From: Paenibacillus sp. FSL R5-0623
GTDB lineage: Bacteria > Bacillota > Bacilli > Paenibacillales > Paenibacillaceae
NCBI RefSeq assembly: GCF_037974265.1
Contig: NZ_CP150233.1
Span: 2,170,001-2,234,000, forward strand
Direction: 5' to 3'
DNA length: 64,000 bases
This document shows positions 26,955-35,769 of the stretch, piece by piece (within the stretch, counting starts at the first letter, position 1; each line of letters opens with the position of its first letter). The notes under the pieces are model-generated. The model saw nothing but the letters and a program-made list of their open reading frames with translations, had not been told where the DNA came from and searched no databases. Position numbers and translations under genes: made by a program.

Positions 26955-28043
26955 ATGATGGAACCCATCTCGTATACAAACTATTCCTGGTCTTATCAGG
27001 GAATGGATGGTGCGGTGTCTTCTCAAGAGCTGCGCCAGGCACGTGTGATATTACAGAACGAGCTCCAGGAATTGTTGTCCGCTTCCTTGTCGCCGATCGA
27101 GTGGTACCAAACGGTAAATGAACTGCATGACCGGATTGCACGGAAAGCAGTAGAGTTATGCATTCAGGGGATGGTTGAGGAAGGCTTCGGCCAACCTCCC
27201 GTCCCCTATGCCTTTATCGTATTTGGCAGTTCCGGCAGGGAAGAAGCAACGTTATGGAGTGATCAGGATAATGGCATGATCATTAGCGATATTCCGCATG
27301 AAGGGAAAGAGGAATATTTTGCTCAGCTCGGACAGCGTATGACGGATATGTTGGAAGAGCTTGGTTACGCCAAGTGCGAAGGCAAAGTCATGTGCTCTGA
27401 GCCCCTCTGGAGAAAAACGCTGGCGTCATGGAAGCAACAATTAGCAGATTGGAGCTCGGATCTGAATTGGGAGCCTGTTCGTAATCTGATTATTGCTTCA
27501 GACATGCGTTTTGTTGCAGGTGAGCAAAGTCTGGCGGAGGAATGGATCACTATTTTTTATGAACAGTTCAGACTGGTTCCTGAACTTTCGGATGCCGTTC
27601 TTCGCAATACGGTTAAACATAAAGCTACATTAAATGTACTTGGACGTGTGGTCACAGAACGATTTGGTGAACATGCAGGCGGATTTGATGTCAAGTATGG
27701 TTTGTACATTCCGCTGGTGAACAGTGCCCGTTATTTGGCTTTGCAACATGGGATCAAGGAGTCATCGACGTTAAAAAGAATGGAGAGATTGACTTCACTT
27801 GAAGCTGTTCCATTTACATTACTGGATGCATGCCAGCGGGCCTTCTTAGCTGCTTTGAAATTTCGCAGAAGTACACCGGTTGTCATCCAAGGGGAATTGC
27901 AACATAGTAGTGGGTTCCTGGATGAGAAACAGATGAAACAAAAACAGATTCATTATGAGCTCAGGGATACGCTCGGATTGGTACGACGAGTGCATCGAGC
28001 TCTGCAAAGACAGTTGCGTTTTGCAGAAAGGAGACGTCCATGA
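26955..28043 (+). CDS. DUF294 nucleotidyltransferase-like protein
   Basis: 362 residues. The nucleotidyltransferase motif FGSSGREEATLWSDQDNGMI (from ~residue 92) has the GS, basic and two-Asp layout shared with the N-terminal domain of GlnD-type enzymes; the C-terminal half (VKYGLYIPLVNSARYLALQH) is the DUF294_C helical domain. No CBS domains are attached, unlike many relatives. ATG 26955 follows AAGGAGG. It overlaps the exonuclease start by 4 bases and lies 38 bases after amtB, so all three are likely one operon. The modified target is unknown. Confidence 0.8.
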   Translation: MMEPISYTNYSWSYQGMDGAVSSQELRQARVILQNELQELLSASLSPIEWYQTVNELHDRIARKAVELCIQGMVEEGFGQPPVPYAFIVFGSSGREEATLWSDQDNGMIISDIPHEGKEEYFAQLGQRMTDMLEELGYAKCEGKVMCSEPLWRKTLASWKQQLADWSSDLNWEPVRNLIIASDMRFVAGEQSLAEEWITIFYEQFRLVPELSDAVLRNTVKHKATLNVLGRVVTERFGEHAGGFDVKYGLYIPLVNSARYLALQHGIKESSTLKRMERLTSLEAVPFTLLDACQRAFLAALKFRRSTPVVIQGELQHSSGFLDEKQMKQKQIHYELRDTLGLVRRVHRALQRQLRFAERRRP

Positions 28044-28777
28044 GAGAGCCGGCAAGGGGCAATACAGGATTCTGGAATTCGCTGCGTCAGGGAGGGGTTC
28101 CTTCCGCCATCGCTTCCATTATGGGAGCCCCTACGGCGCAACACATGGCGTTTATCCGCTCTATGATGAGAGAACAGCGCAGACCTGAGGTTCTGCATAC
28201 ACCTCTAAATGAGCTGGACGCAGTTGTATTTGACCTGGAAACGACGGGTTTTTCGCCCCAGCATGGGGATGAGATTATCTCATTTGGTGCGGTCCGTATA
28301 CATGGTGGTGTGGTAGTGGAAGGGGAGCAGTTCTATACGGTGGTGCAGTCCAAGACTGCGGTTCCGGAACATATTACTGAACTTACAGGTATTACACAGG
28401 AGATGACGTTGGACGCACCAACTTTGCTGGAGGGACTGCATGATTTCATGTCTTTTGTAGGTGGAAATGTTCTGATTGCACACGCGAGTGCGCATGACCG
28501 AGCCTTTCTGAATGCTGCTCTGTGGCGGACTTCAAAAGTAAGGCTGACACATCGTTTAATTGATACGATGATGTTGGCCCGCTGGCTTGAACCAAGCAGG
28601 CCGGGGTATGGTCTGGATGAATTGCTGGAATCCAGAGGAATTCCGATCTATGGGCGTCACCATGCACTGGAAGATTCGAAAATGACTGCGCAGTTATGGT
28701 CCTGTTATCTGGAGGATATGACTCGTAAAAATGTGGAAACCTTGGGTGATCTGTATACCCAGCTAAGTCACGCATAA
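28040..28777 (+). CDS. DnaQ-like 3'-5' exonuclease
   Basis: 245 residues. After ~55 residues of N-terminal extension the DEDDh exonuclease core starts: Exo I FDLETTGFSP, Exo II with LIAHASAHDRAFLN, Exo III HHALEDSKMTAQLW. The ATG overlaps the DUF294 stop (ATGA), indicating translational coupling. Such stand-alone DnaQ-type enzymes degrade or proofread nucleic acids; a nitrogen-linked role is only suggested by context. Its last 15 bases overlap the 3' end of the converging M67 gene. Confidence 0.85.
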   Translation: MREPARGNTGFWNSLRQGGVPSAIASIMGAPTAQHMAFIRSMMREQRRPEVLHTPLNELDAVVFDLETTGFSPQHGDEIISFGAVRIHGGVVVEGEQFYTVVQSKTAVPEHITELTGITQEMTLDAPTLLEGLHDFMSFVGGNVLIAHASAHDRAFLNAALWRTSKVRLTHRLIDTMMLARWLEPSRPGYGLDELLESRGIPIYGRHHALEDSKMTAQLWSCYLEDMTRKNVETLGDLYTQLSHA

Positions 28778-29254
28778 CGGAACGGGAAGCAGATTGTATG
28801 AAGGTACAACGCGGTGTGCCGGATCCTGCGATTCCATCGAGGATTCAATCAGATAACCGTTCAGCTGCATATGAGATCGCAACCCGCTTGTTAGGTCAGG
28901 TGAGCCGATGAGGTACATTTGAAGCAAACCGGCGAAGGCCGGAAGAGCTTGCATGTCCTCTAAGGAAGGAACAGGACTTGTCTGCGGATGAGAATGGAAG
29001 ATGCCAATGAGCTTAGGCTCGGAGAATACGCACCGAATCCATTCGGCATCGTCCAGGGTAAAATGGTGCAGCGGGTCAGGTGCTACGTTACGAATGGGCT
29101 GAAACCGACTGATTCGTATACCGCCCGCTGCGGTTTCACCCAGCATAACCCCGCAGGCTTCTTGCGGCAGCGAAAGGAACATGTGCTTTGACATCTCTTG
29201 TTCTACGGAAGAAGGGATGTAGAAGGTGTTTTGCTGCCCATGAAGTGCTGCCAT
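28763..29254 (-). CDS. M67 (JAB/MPN+) metallopeptidase
   Basis: 163 residues. The JAMM zinc motif is complete: E32 in PQEACGVMLG, H87 and H89 in GIFHSHP, S97 and D100 in PSLED (HxH-x7-Sxx-D). Bacterial members of this size (Mec/YwqN-like) remove C-terminal residues from small sulfur-carrier or ubiquitin-like proteins. No such carrier or ThiF/MoeB-like partner is adjacent. The 3' end overlaps the exonuclease gene by 15 bases on the opposite strand. AGAGGGGTG precedes the ATG. Confidence 0.85.
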   Translation of the reverse strand: MAALHGQQNTFYIPSSVEQEMSKHMFLSLPQEACGVMLGETAAGGIRISRFQPIRNVAPDPLHHFTLDDAEWIRCVFSEPKLIGIFHSHPQTSPVPSLEDMQALPAFAGLLQMYLIGSPDLTSGLRSHMQLNGYLIESSMESQDPAHRVVPSYNLLPVPLCVT

Positions 29255-29276
29255 TTGTATTCACCCCTCTCTCTTT

Positions 29277-29304
29277 GGCTCCTGCTATGGCAGGAGTCCT
29301 TTTT
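29277..29304 (+). terminator. Plus-strand terminator upstream of the M67 gene
   Basis: CTCCTGC TATG GCAGGAG followed by TCC and five T. It reads as a terminator only on the plus strand, about 500 bases after the exonuclease stop, so a transcript ending here would run antisense through the whole M67 gene. Confidence 0.65.
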
Positions 29305-29327
29305 CATTTTATTTTCTGTAATGCGGA

Positions 29328-29357
29328 TTGTAAAATTTTAAAGGAAAAGGGTACAAT
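29328..29357 (+). promoter_or_regulatory. Sigma-A type promoter of the ResA-like gene
   Basis: TTGTAA at 29328-29333, 18-base spacer, TACAAT at 29352-29357; the leader would be about 115 bases. Confidence 0.6.
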
Positions 29358-29480
29358 AATAAAGAGAACATTGGGGAATCAGGTTCTGGTGAACTGTGAT
29401 AGAGCATGATAAACACTTAGCATGTGCAGAAATTACGGTTTCAGTTTCAATATGCTAATTATATAAAAGGGTGGCGGGTT

Positions 29481-30032
29481 ATGAAACGAAACATATACAT
29501 ACTCCTTGGTGTTGTCTTGCTGGTTGGTATTGCACTGGCCCAGAATGCGGGTGACGGCATTGCAGCCGTCTTTAAGCAGGAAGAACCCATGCCTACAGAG
29601 ACGGGACCTCGTGCGGGTCTTCTGGCGCCTGCTTTTTCTCTGACAGCAATGGATGGAAAGACGTACAGTGTGGGTGGTGCCAAAGATAAGGCCACGTTTG
29701 TCAGTTTCTGGGCGTCCTGGTGTGAGCCGTGTAAGCAGGAAGCACCAGAGCTGAACAGAATGGCTGCGAAATACAAGGATAAGCTTGACATGTATGGGGT
29801 TAATGTAACATCATACGATAAACTCAAAGATGCTAAAGCTTTTGTGGATGAGTACCAACTGACGTTCCCTATTCCCTTGGATGAGAAGGGGATAGTGTAT
29901 GCTCAATACAATGGGGTGGCTTTTCCAACGAATGTTCTGATTGACTCCAGAGGAGTTATACAGGAGATTGTTCTGGGCATTTTGCCCGAGAAAGAGTTGG
30001 AACGTAAGATTAAAAAGTTAATTGCGAATTAA
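29481..30032 (+). CDS. TlpA/ResA-like membrane-anchored thioredoxin
   Basis: 183 residues. Residues 3-22 form an uncleaved-looking signal anchor (NIYILLGVVLLVGIALA); the rest is extracytoplasmic. The redox motif is WASWCEPCKQEAPEL, and GVAFPTNVLID carries the cis-proline. ResA-type proteins reduce disulfides in apocytochrome c or other exported proteins. There is no ccd or cytochrome-maturation gene adjacent, so the partner is unknown. AAAGGGTGG precedes ATG 29481. Confidence 0.85.
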   Translation: MKRNIYILLGVVLLVGIALAQNAGDGIAAVFKQEEPMPTETGPRAGLLAPAFSLTAMDGKTYSVGGAKDKATFVSFWASWCEPCKQEAPELNRMAAKYKDKLDMYGVNVTSYDKLKDAKAFVDEYQLTFPIPLDEKGIVYAQYNGVAFPTNVLIDSRGVIQEIVLGILPEKELERKIKKLIAN

Positions 30033-30045
30033 TTTTCATGTAAAC

Positions 30046-30095
30046 AAAGAAGCCTTTGCATCCATGAATCATGGGTACAGAGGCTTCTTTATATT
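30046..30095 (+). terminator. Bidirectional terminator between ResA-like gene and cimA
   Basis: AAAGAAGCCT pairs with AGGCTTCTTT around a 25-base partly paired loop; T-rich on both sides. Confidence 0.75.
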
Positions 30096-30114
30096 TTCCG
30101 GGAAATAAGCGTTA

Positions 30115-31734
30115 TTAGTGGTTGCTTATCCCATGAGCAGGAATAGGGAATGTGCCCGGCTCATCCTGCAATTTTTCTTGAAGCAAAGCATAACGGAAAC
30201 TGTGTACGAGTGCTTCCCAACTTGCTTCAATTACGTTCTCGGATACACCAACAGTGTTCCATGTGTTCTCCGTATTTTTGGATTCGATCAATACACGAAC
30301 TTTGGCGGCTGTGGCATCTTTCTCATCCAGTACACGTACTTTGTAGTCCGAGAGGTGCATATTGGCAAGTGAAGGGAAGTATTGCACCAGTGCTTTCCGA
30401 AGCGCGTTATCGAGTGCGTTAACTGGACCATTGCCCTCAGCAGCGGTATAAGCGCTTGTTCCAGCGATATTCACTTTGACAAAAGCTTCAGAAACAACGG
30501 ATTTGCCTGCCGTTTTCTCCACAAGCATTTTGAATGATTCAAACGTGAACAATTCTTTCATGTCACCGTTTGCTTCACGAATCAACAATTCGAGCGAAGC
30601 ATCTGCGCCTTCGAACTGGTAACCCTGATGCTCCAGATCTTTGATCTTCTCAATAATCTGACGTGAATTGGCACTGCTTGGATCGAACTCAAGCCCCAGT
30701 TCCTGTGCTTTGGATACAATGTTACTTTGTCCGGCAAGTTCCGAGACCAGCACACGTTGCTTGTTACCGACCAGTTCGGGCACGATGTGTTCATAGGTAC
30801 GTGAATCCCGCAGGATGGCAGAGACGTGAATCCCACCTTTGTGAGCAAAAGCAGCATTGCCGACGTAAGGCTGATTAATCGGCATATTCACATTGGCAAT
30901 CTCGCTAACATAACGAGCTACGTTTGTAAGTTGTCTCATGGAATCCTCAGTAACACATTCATAGCCGAGCTTCAGTTGCAAGTTCGGGATAATGGATGCG
31001 AGATTGGCGTTACCGCAACGCTCTCCATAACCGTTCATCGTTCCTTGAACCTGACGGGCTCCGGCTTGTACAGCGCTGAGTGTGTTGGCCACAGCCAGTT
31101 CACAATCATTATGTGTATGGATGCCGAGATGTGCGTGAGGCAGGCTTCTATGCAGTGTGGATACGATCTCGTGTACCTCGTTTGGCATCGTCCCGCCGTT
31201 GGTATCACACATAACGAGCCAGTCCGCTCCAGCTTCATGAGCTTTGGTCAAGACCGCTTGAGCATACTCCGGGTTATGTTTGAATCCATCAAAGAAGTGT
31301 TCTGCATCAAAGATTACTTCCATACCATTTTGTTTCAGATAGGCGATGGAATCATAGATCATGGACAAGTTTTCTTCCAATGTAGTCTGCAAAGCGGTGT
31401 GCACATGGAAGTCCCATGATTTACCAACCAGAGTTGCAGCCTGAGCACCAGATTCGATCATGCGCTTCAGGTTGGCATCTTCACTAGCAACACTGCCTTT
31501 ACGGCGTGTACTGCCAAAAGCAACAACCTTTGCGTTCAGGTTTAATTCCTTGACTCTTTTGAAAAACTCAATGTCCTTGGTATTGCTGCCGGGAATTCCG
31601 CCTTCAATATAATGGACACCTAGGTCATCAAGCTTCTTGGCAATTTTGAGTTTGTCGTCTGCCGATAAGCTGACACCCTCCCCTTGTGTGCCGTCACGTA
31701 AAGTCGTATCGAAGATGGAAATGGCCTTTGACAT
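30115..31734 (-). CDS. cimA: Citramalate synthase
   Basis: 539 residues. The HMGL-like catalytic barrel begins with FDTTLRDGTQGEGVSLS, and HTHNDCELAVANTL plus GTMNGYGERCGNANL hold metal and substrate residues. The C-terminal LeuA-type regulatory dimer domain is present (from ~415). The motif set and length fit the CimA branch (TIGR00977-like) rather than isopropylmalate synthase. It condenses pyruvate and acetyl-CoA to citramalate, giving a threonine-independent route to 2-ketobutyrate and isoleucine. AAAGGAGGA precedes the ATG. No T-box leader is visible upstream. Confidence 0.88.
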   Translation of the reverse strand: MSKAISIFDTTLRDGTQGEGVSLSADDKLKIAKKLDDLGVHYIEGGIPGSNTKDIEFFKRVKELNLNAKVVAFGSTRRKGSVASEDANLKRMIESGAQAATLVGKSWDFHVHTALQTTLEENLSMIYDSIAYLKQNGMEVIFDAEHFFDGFKHNPEYAQAVLTKAHEAGADWLVMCDTNGGTMPNEVHEIVSTLHRSLPHAHLGIHTHNDCELAVANTLSAVQAGARQVQGTMNGYGERCGNANLASIIPNLQLKLGYECVTEDSMRQLTNVARYVSEIANVNMPINQPYVGNAAFAHKGGIHVSAILRDSRTYEHIVPELVGNKQRVLVSELAGQSNIVSKAQELGLEFDPSSANSRQIIEKIKDLEHQGYQFEGADASLELLIREANGDMKELFTFESFKMLVEKTAGKSVVSEAFVKVNIAGTSAYTAAEGNGPVNALDNALRKALVQYFPSLANMHLSDYKVRVLDEKDATAAKVRVLIESKNTENTWNTVGVSENVIEASWEALVHSFRYALLQEKLQDEPGTFPIPAHGISNH

Positions 31735-32061
31735 GAAGATCCTCCTTTGAGATAAAGCGCTCTTTTAAAAGATTGGATTGTAAGTTGGGAAAAGCTGTTA
31801 AGTACGTTAGTGGACGAATCCTTCGATTCGGCAACGCTACACTGTGTTAAACTCGATGCGCTGATTTGTCCTAATGTCGTCAATTTGTATAATTAATTAT
31901 TATAGCACCATTATAGCCAAATGCTACATAGAAATCGCAGTTTCATGTAACAATTAACGGATTTTAGAGAAAAAAGAAGGATGTTAATCATAAACCGGAT
32001 GTATGTTATAATCTATAATTGAGTTTTATTTGGAATATATGGAAGAAAAGGAGGGGTGATT
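31735..32061 (+). other. Intergenic region between cimA and the 35-residue gene
   Basis: 327 bases. Toward cimA there is a TATAAT near 31908-31913 on the minus strand with no good -35, and CGAATC CTTC GATTCG (31816-31831) forms a small hairpin in its leader. At the right end is the promoter of the small membrane-protein gene. No T-box, CodY box or riboswitch motif was recognised. Confidence 0.4.
31984..32012 (+). promoter_or_regulatory. Sigma-A type promoter upstream of the 35-residue gene
   Basis: TTAATC at 31984-31989, a spacer of 17 and TATAAT at 32007-32012. Confidence 0.55.
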
Positions 32062-32169
32062 TTGACTTTTTTATGGGGAAATACGATTATTGCCCTGATT
32101 ACTTTGATACTATTTGTGAGTGTAGGATGGTTAATTATTCGATCTCTGATCAGATCTCGGAGAAAATAA
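32062..32169 (+). CDS. Small membrane protein of 35 residues
   Basis: A TTG start follows AAAGGAGGGGTGATT at good spacing and reads 35 codons to TAA. The product is one hydrophobic helix (NTIIALITLILFVSVGWLII) with a strongly basic tail (RSLIRSRRK), a typical single-span small membrane protein with its C-terminus inside. A promoter stands at 31984-32012. It precedes dinB by about 95 bases. No family is recognised. Confidence 0.6.
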   Translation: MTFLWGNTIIALITLILFVSVGWLIIRSLIRSRRK

Positions 32170-32263
32170 AAGCCGGTGACTGAATTAACATAACAGGTTT
32201 GATATACTATAGAAGAAAGTGATTTAGTTTCATTAATTAGTTTGCATGAAAGGGCGGGGGTTC

Positions 32264-33568
32264 ATGATGTCTTCAGACGGCAATCCTCCAGCAAATGTGG
32301 ATCAATATTACCCTGCAGCCGGACGAGTGATTCTGCATGTCGATATGAATGCTTTCTACTGCTCTGTACATGAAGCCGAGGAACCAGATTTATATAGAGG
32401 AAAAGCAACGGCCGTTGCGGGTAGCAGTGAACTGCGCAAGGGTGTCATTGTAACCTGCTCATATGTTGCTCGTAATCGAGGCATCTCAACAGGCATGGTT
32501 GTACACCAAGCCATGAAAAAGTGCCCTGATCTCATTGTGATTCGTCCTGATTTTCATTTATATCGTCAATATTCAAGAGCTTTCATGCAGATTGCGTATA
32601 GTTATACCCCTCAACTTGAGGCAACATCCATTGATGAATGTTATCTTGATATCACAGGTTCAAGGCAATTCGGGAATCCAATGGAGATTGCGGAGAGCAT
32701 TCAGCGTAGAATCAAGGATGAATTGGGGTTGCCATGTTCCATTGGCATTGCGCCCAACAAATTATTGGCAAAAATGGCTTCGGATCTGAAAAAACCGAAC
32801 GGTATTTCCATTTTACGCATGAGGGACGTACCCCGGATTCTTTGGCACAGACCATGCAACGAGATGTTTGGCATTGGCAAAAAAACGGCTGAAAAGTTGA
32901 AAAAACTGGGCATTGAAACGATTGGTCAATTGGCCAAGTCGGATGAGAACATGTTGACCGAACTATTCGGAGTTAATGGAGCATGGCTCAAAAATTCCGC
33001 GAATGGCATTAACCATTCCGCAGTTCACGCGGAACGTGAGGCCAATAAATCCATTGGGCATACAACCACTTTACCGGCGGATGTATCGGATATGAATGAG
33101 ATTCATCGGGTATTCCTCAATATAAGTGACCAGGTAGCCAGAAGATTGCGCAAGCACGAAATGTTCAGCCAGGGGATTCAGATTACGATCCGCACACCGG
33201 ATATGAAGACAATCACCCGATCACGTCTAATGGAAGTTCCTACGGAGGATGCAACGGTCATATACCGTGAGGCCTGTAAACTATTTGAGAAGCATTGGGG
33301 TAATGGCAAGCCTGTACGCATGCTGGGTGTGACACTTCAGAACCTGATTCCAAGAGAAGAATCCGCTGTACAGATGGACTTGTTTGAATATGAGCAGAAG
33401 CCCAAGAAGGACAATCTGATTCGGATTATGGATCAGTTACGTGATAAATTTGGTGAGAATGCTGTTGTGACCGCAGGCATGCTTGGAGATGATCCTTCCG
33501 TACTGCTTCGTAATCATAAAGTGCGCGGTACTTCCCTGCAAAAAGATAACTTGCAAAGTCTTGATTAA
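32264..33568 (+). CDS. dinB: DNA polymerase IV (Y-family)
   Basis: 434 residues. Palm residues are DMNAFYCSVHE near the start and TSIDECYLDIT; the helix-hairpin-helix thumb region is GIGKKTAEKLKKLGIETIGQ and the little-finger domain follows. QMDLFEYE near the end is a good sliding-clamp binding motif. The enzyme copies past DNA lesions with low fidelity. The ATG at 32264 sits after AAAGGGCGGGGG. No LexA (SOS) box was seen upstream, so damage control is not evident. Confidence 0.9.
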   Translation: MMSSDGNPPANVDQYYPAAGRVILHVDMNAFYCSVHEAEEPDLYRGKATAVAGSSELRKGVIVTCSYVARNRGISTGMVVHQAMKKCPDLIVIRPDFHLYRQYSRAFMQIAYSYTPQLEATSIDECYLDITGSRQFGNPMEIAESIQRRIKDELGLPCSIGIAPNKLLAKMASDLKKPNGISILRMRDVPRILWHRPCNEMFGIGKKTAEKLKKLGIETIGQLAKSDENMLTELFGVNGAWLKNSANGINHSAVHAEREANKSIGHTTTLPADVSDMNEIHRVFLNISDQVARRLRKHEMFSQGIQITIRTPDMKTITRSRLMEVPTEDATVIYREACKLFEKHWGNGKPVRMLGVTLQNLIPREESAVQMDLFEYEQKPKKDNLIRIMDQLRDKFGENAVVTAGMLGDDPSVLLRNHKVRGTSLQKDNLQSLD

Positions 33569-33685
33569 ATAAGGGATAATAAAGACTTGTGGTTGCAAAA
33601 TGATTTGTAATTATCCTTACTTTGGTTTAATATGTTTCTAGATAAAAACACTGTACGTTTCGAATTTTAGGAGGAGAGAATGTAA

Positions 33686-33928
<243 letters not shown>

Positions 33929-33946
33929 GTATTTCTCACTTGAACA

Positions 33947-33991
33947 AGAGCACTTTCTTTTGTCTTAACGACAAGGGAAGGTGCTTTTTTT
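33947..33991 (+). terminator. Terminator of the ferredoxin gene
   Basis: AGCAC-TTC-TTGTC pairs with GACAA-GGAA-GTGCT apart from small bulges, followed by seven T. Confidence 0.8.
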
Positions 33992-34146
33992 GTCTTCATT
34001 CAACTGTGATGATCTGATCAGTGGATCAAGGACGAACATTGTCGAAACCCCCTTTTTCCACCGGGTACTCAAGTCCTATGGATTCAACGCCTGGTTATGC
34101 CGATATATAATGATATACGGAAAAAGGCGAAATAGTGGAGGATCGG

Positions 34147-35589
34147 ATGCAAAATACTCATCTAAGAACATATGTCAAGAAACATCCAGACAATAAAATG
34201 GCTTGGTACTTGCTCGGAAAGGAGTACTTGGGCGAAGGGCAGGAGGCCAAAGCCAACTATTGCTTTCAGCAAGCGGGCGAGGTTTACGAGGCATTTGAAC
34301 GCAGTAAAGCTCCTGCGGACATCTGGGTGGACTATCAGGAAAAATTGGTGGAGATGTCTGAGCAAAAAGAGAAAAAACAACGTAGACGCAAAATGTGGCT
34401 TACGTTGTTCATGCTGCTGGTGCTGGCAGGTCTGCCACCTGCGGACGCTCCGGGTTTTAGTCGTGAAGCAGCCGACGCACTGTCAGCAGCACTGGAATCC
34501 ACAGAGGATATCGCAGCGCCTGTAGAAGCGGATCAACAGGCTGGGACTGCATCCATTGCGCCAAGCAATGTGTTCACCGCTGCGGCATTTGGTGGAGGCA
34601 ACCATGGCGAGGGTGCGCTCGCAGCTGCCTGGTCCGGGTCTGGCCCGAAAGTAGAGACCTCTGCTGTACTGGGTATGCAAACCTCGGATGACTGGTCTTT
34701 ATGGAAGCGAAATATGCCTGTGAAATACATAGTACAAACCAATACAAGCGGCAAATTAACTGCACAGAGTTATGATGCAAAGCAATGTAACTGTGAACCT
34801 CCTGAAATTACACCGAAAATCAAAAAGATGGCCTTGGCGTGGACCGCCAGGCAGGAAGCTGCTGCATCATTATCAAGTGCAATCGTGGCCTATCGCAAAA
34901 AAAATGATGCTTGGCCCAAGAGTGTAACGCAAATGGCCCAGCCATTTCCGAACAATATTCTGGGAGAGACTGCGCCAGGGATGACCGAGATGTTTCCGAA
35001 GCTGTTAGCTCTGCATCAGAGAAAGGCACAAGAAGGAAAGAGCGATTCAAATGGTAAAGAGAGCGGTTCAACATCTTTGGATTCGTCTCAAGGCAAAAAT
35101 ACCGCTTTTGCAGATACGCTGGGAGGTCAGCCTTTTTTGCAGGAACCGCTGGAGATTGTCATTGATAAGGATAAACATAAACTTGCATTAATCAGTGGGG
35201 ATACCATTGTTCGTATGTATGATGTGGGACTTGGAGGTAATCGAACACCGGAGGGTTCATTTGTCATCACGGATAAAGTGGTCAATCCGAATGGGCGCTC
35301 GAACGGTGAGTTTGGAAGCAGAGGTATGCAGCTCTCGAATACGAATTATGCCATCCATGGGACCAACGAGCCAGACAGTATCGGACTGGATGAGTCCCTT
35401 GGATGTGTGAGAATGCGTACAGGAGATGTAGAAGAGTTATTCGCTCTTGCTCCGCAAGGCACTCCGGTACGCATTGGAGAAGATGTACTGCCAGATCTGA
35501 CGCTTGTTCCAGAAGCAAAGCAGCGTTATCAGCATACACTTGTTCCAAAGCAGAATAATCCGAACAAAACGTATCACTGGCTGAATTGA
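34147..35589 (+). CDS. Membrane-anchored L,D-transpeptidase (YkuD) with N-terminal TPR-like region
   Basis: 480 residues from the ATG at 34147 (GTGGAGG upstream). Residues 1-70 are a TPR-like helical region (AWYLLGKEYLGEGQEAKANY), 71-82 a basic cluster, 83-97 a membrane helix, then a ~240-residue low-complexity linker. The YkuD domain (~340-465) ends with AIHGTNEPDSIGLDESLGCV, holding the catalytic His and Cys. These enzymes cross-link peptidoglycan through 3-3 bonds and resist most beta-lactams. The internal-signal topology puts the TPR-like part in the cytosol and the catalytic part outside, which is unusual for the family. Confidence 0.85.
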   Translation: MQNTHLRTYVKKHPDNKMAWYLLGKEYLGEGQEAKANYCFQQAGEVYEAFERSKAPADIWVDYQEKLVEMSEQKEKKQRRRKMWLTLFMLLVLAGLPPADAPGFSREAADALSAALESTEDIAAPVEADQQAGTASIAPSNVFTAAAFGGGNHGEGALAAAWSGSGPKVETSAVLGMQTSDDWSLWKRNMPVKYIVQTNTSGKLTAQSYDAKQCNCEPPEITPKIKKMALAWTARQEAAASLSSAIVAYRKKNDAWPKSVTQMAQPFPNNILGETAPGMTEMFPKLLALHQRKAQEGKSDSNGKESGSTSLDSSQGKNTAFADTLGGQPFLQEPLEIVIDKDKHKLALISGDTIVRMYDVGLGGNRTPEGSFVITDKVVNPNGRSNGEFGSRGMQLSNTNYAIHGTNEPDSIGLDESLGCVRMRTGDVEELFALAPQGTPVRIGEDVLPDLTLVPEAKQRYQHTLVPKQNNPNKTYHWLN

Positions 35590-35631
35590 TCTGTTTGATA
35601 TGTAGAATCAGATGGATTCAGCCTGAATCAT

Positions 35632-35769
35632 CTACATGTTGGCAATAATGATAAGAGCACCGATGATGATGATCAAGCCGCCTACACTGGCTGCTGTCCA
35701 TGCAATGGCTTTGCGATTCACTTCTTCTTTCTTTTGCTGTAATGCAGGTGGTTTACGTTTGGGAGCCAT
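35632..35769 (-). CDS. Small membrane protein of 45 residues
   Basis: AAGGAGGAATAACTC precedes the ATG at 35769, an excellent ribosome binding site. The product has a basic N-terminal third (MAPKRKPPALQQKKEEVNRK) and one strongly hydrophobic helix (VGGLIIIIGALIIIANM) that runs to the last residue, a tail-anchored layout. The family is not recognised. It converges on the L,D-transpeptidase gene and diverges from pyrD. Confidence 0.6.
   Translation of the reverse strand: MAPKRKPPALQQKKEEVNRKAIAWTAASVGGLIIIIGALIIIANM

Noticed and set aside
31735-31900. Possible T-box leader of cimA
   Set aside because: No AGGGTGG-type T-box motif or antiterminator/terminator pair was found in the cimA leader.
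33567-33625. Inverted repeat after dinB as terminator
   Set aside because: TAAGGGATAAT and ATTATCCTTA pair with a bulge over a long loop, but no T-run follows; it may equally overlap the ferredoxin promoter.
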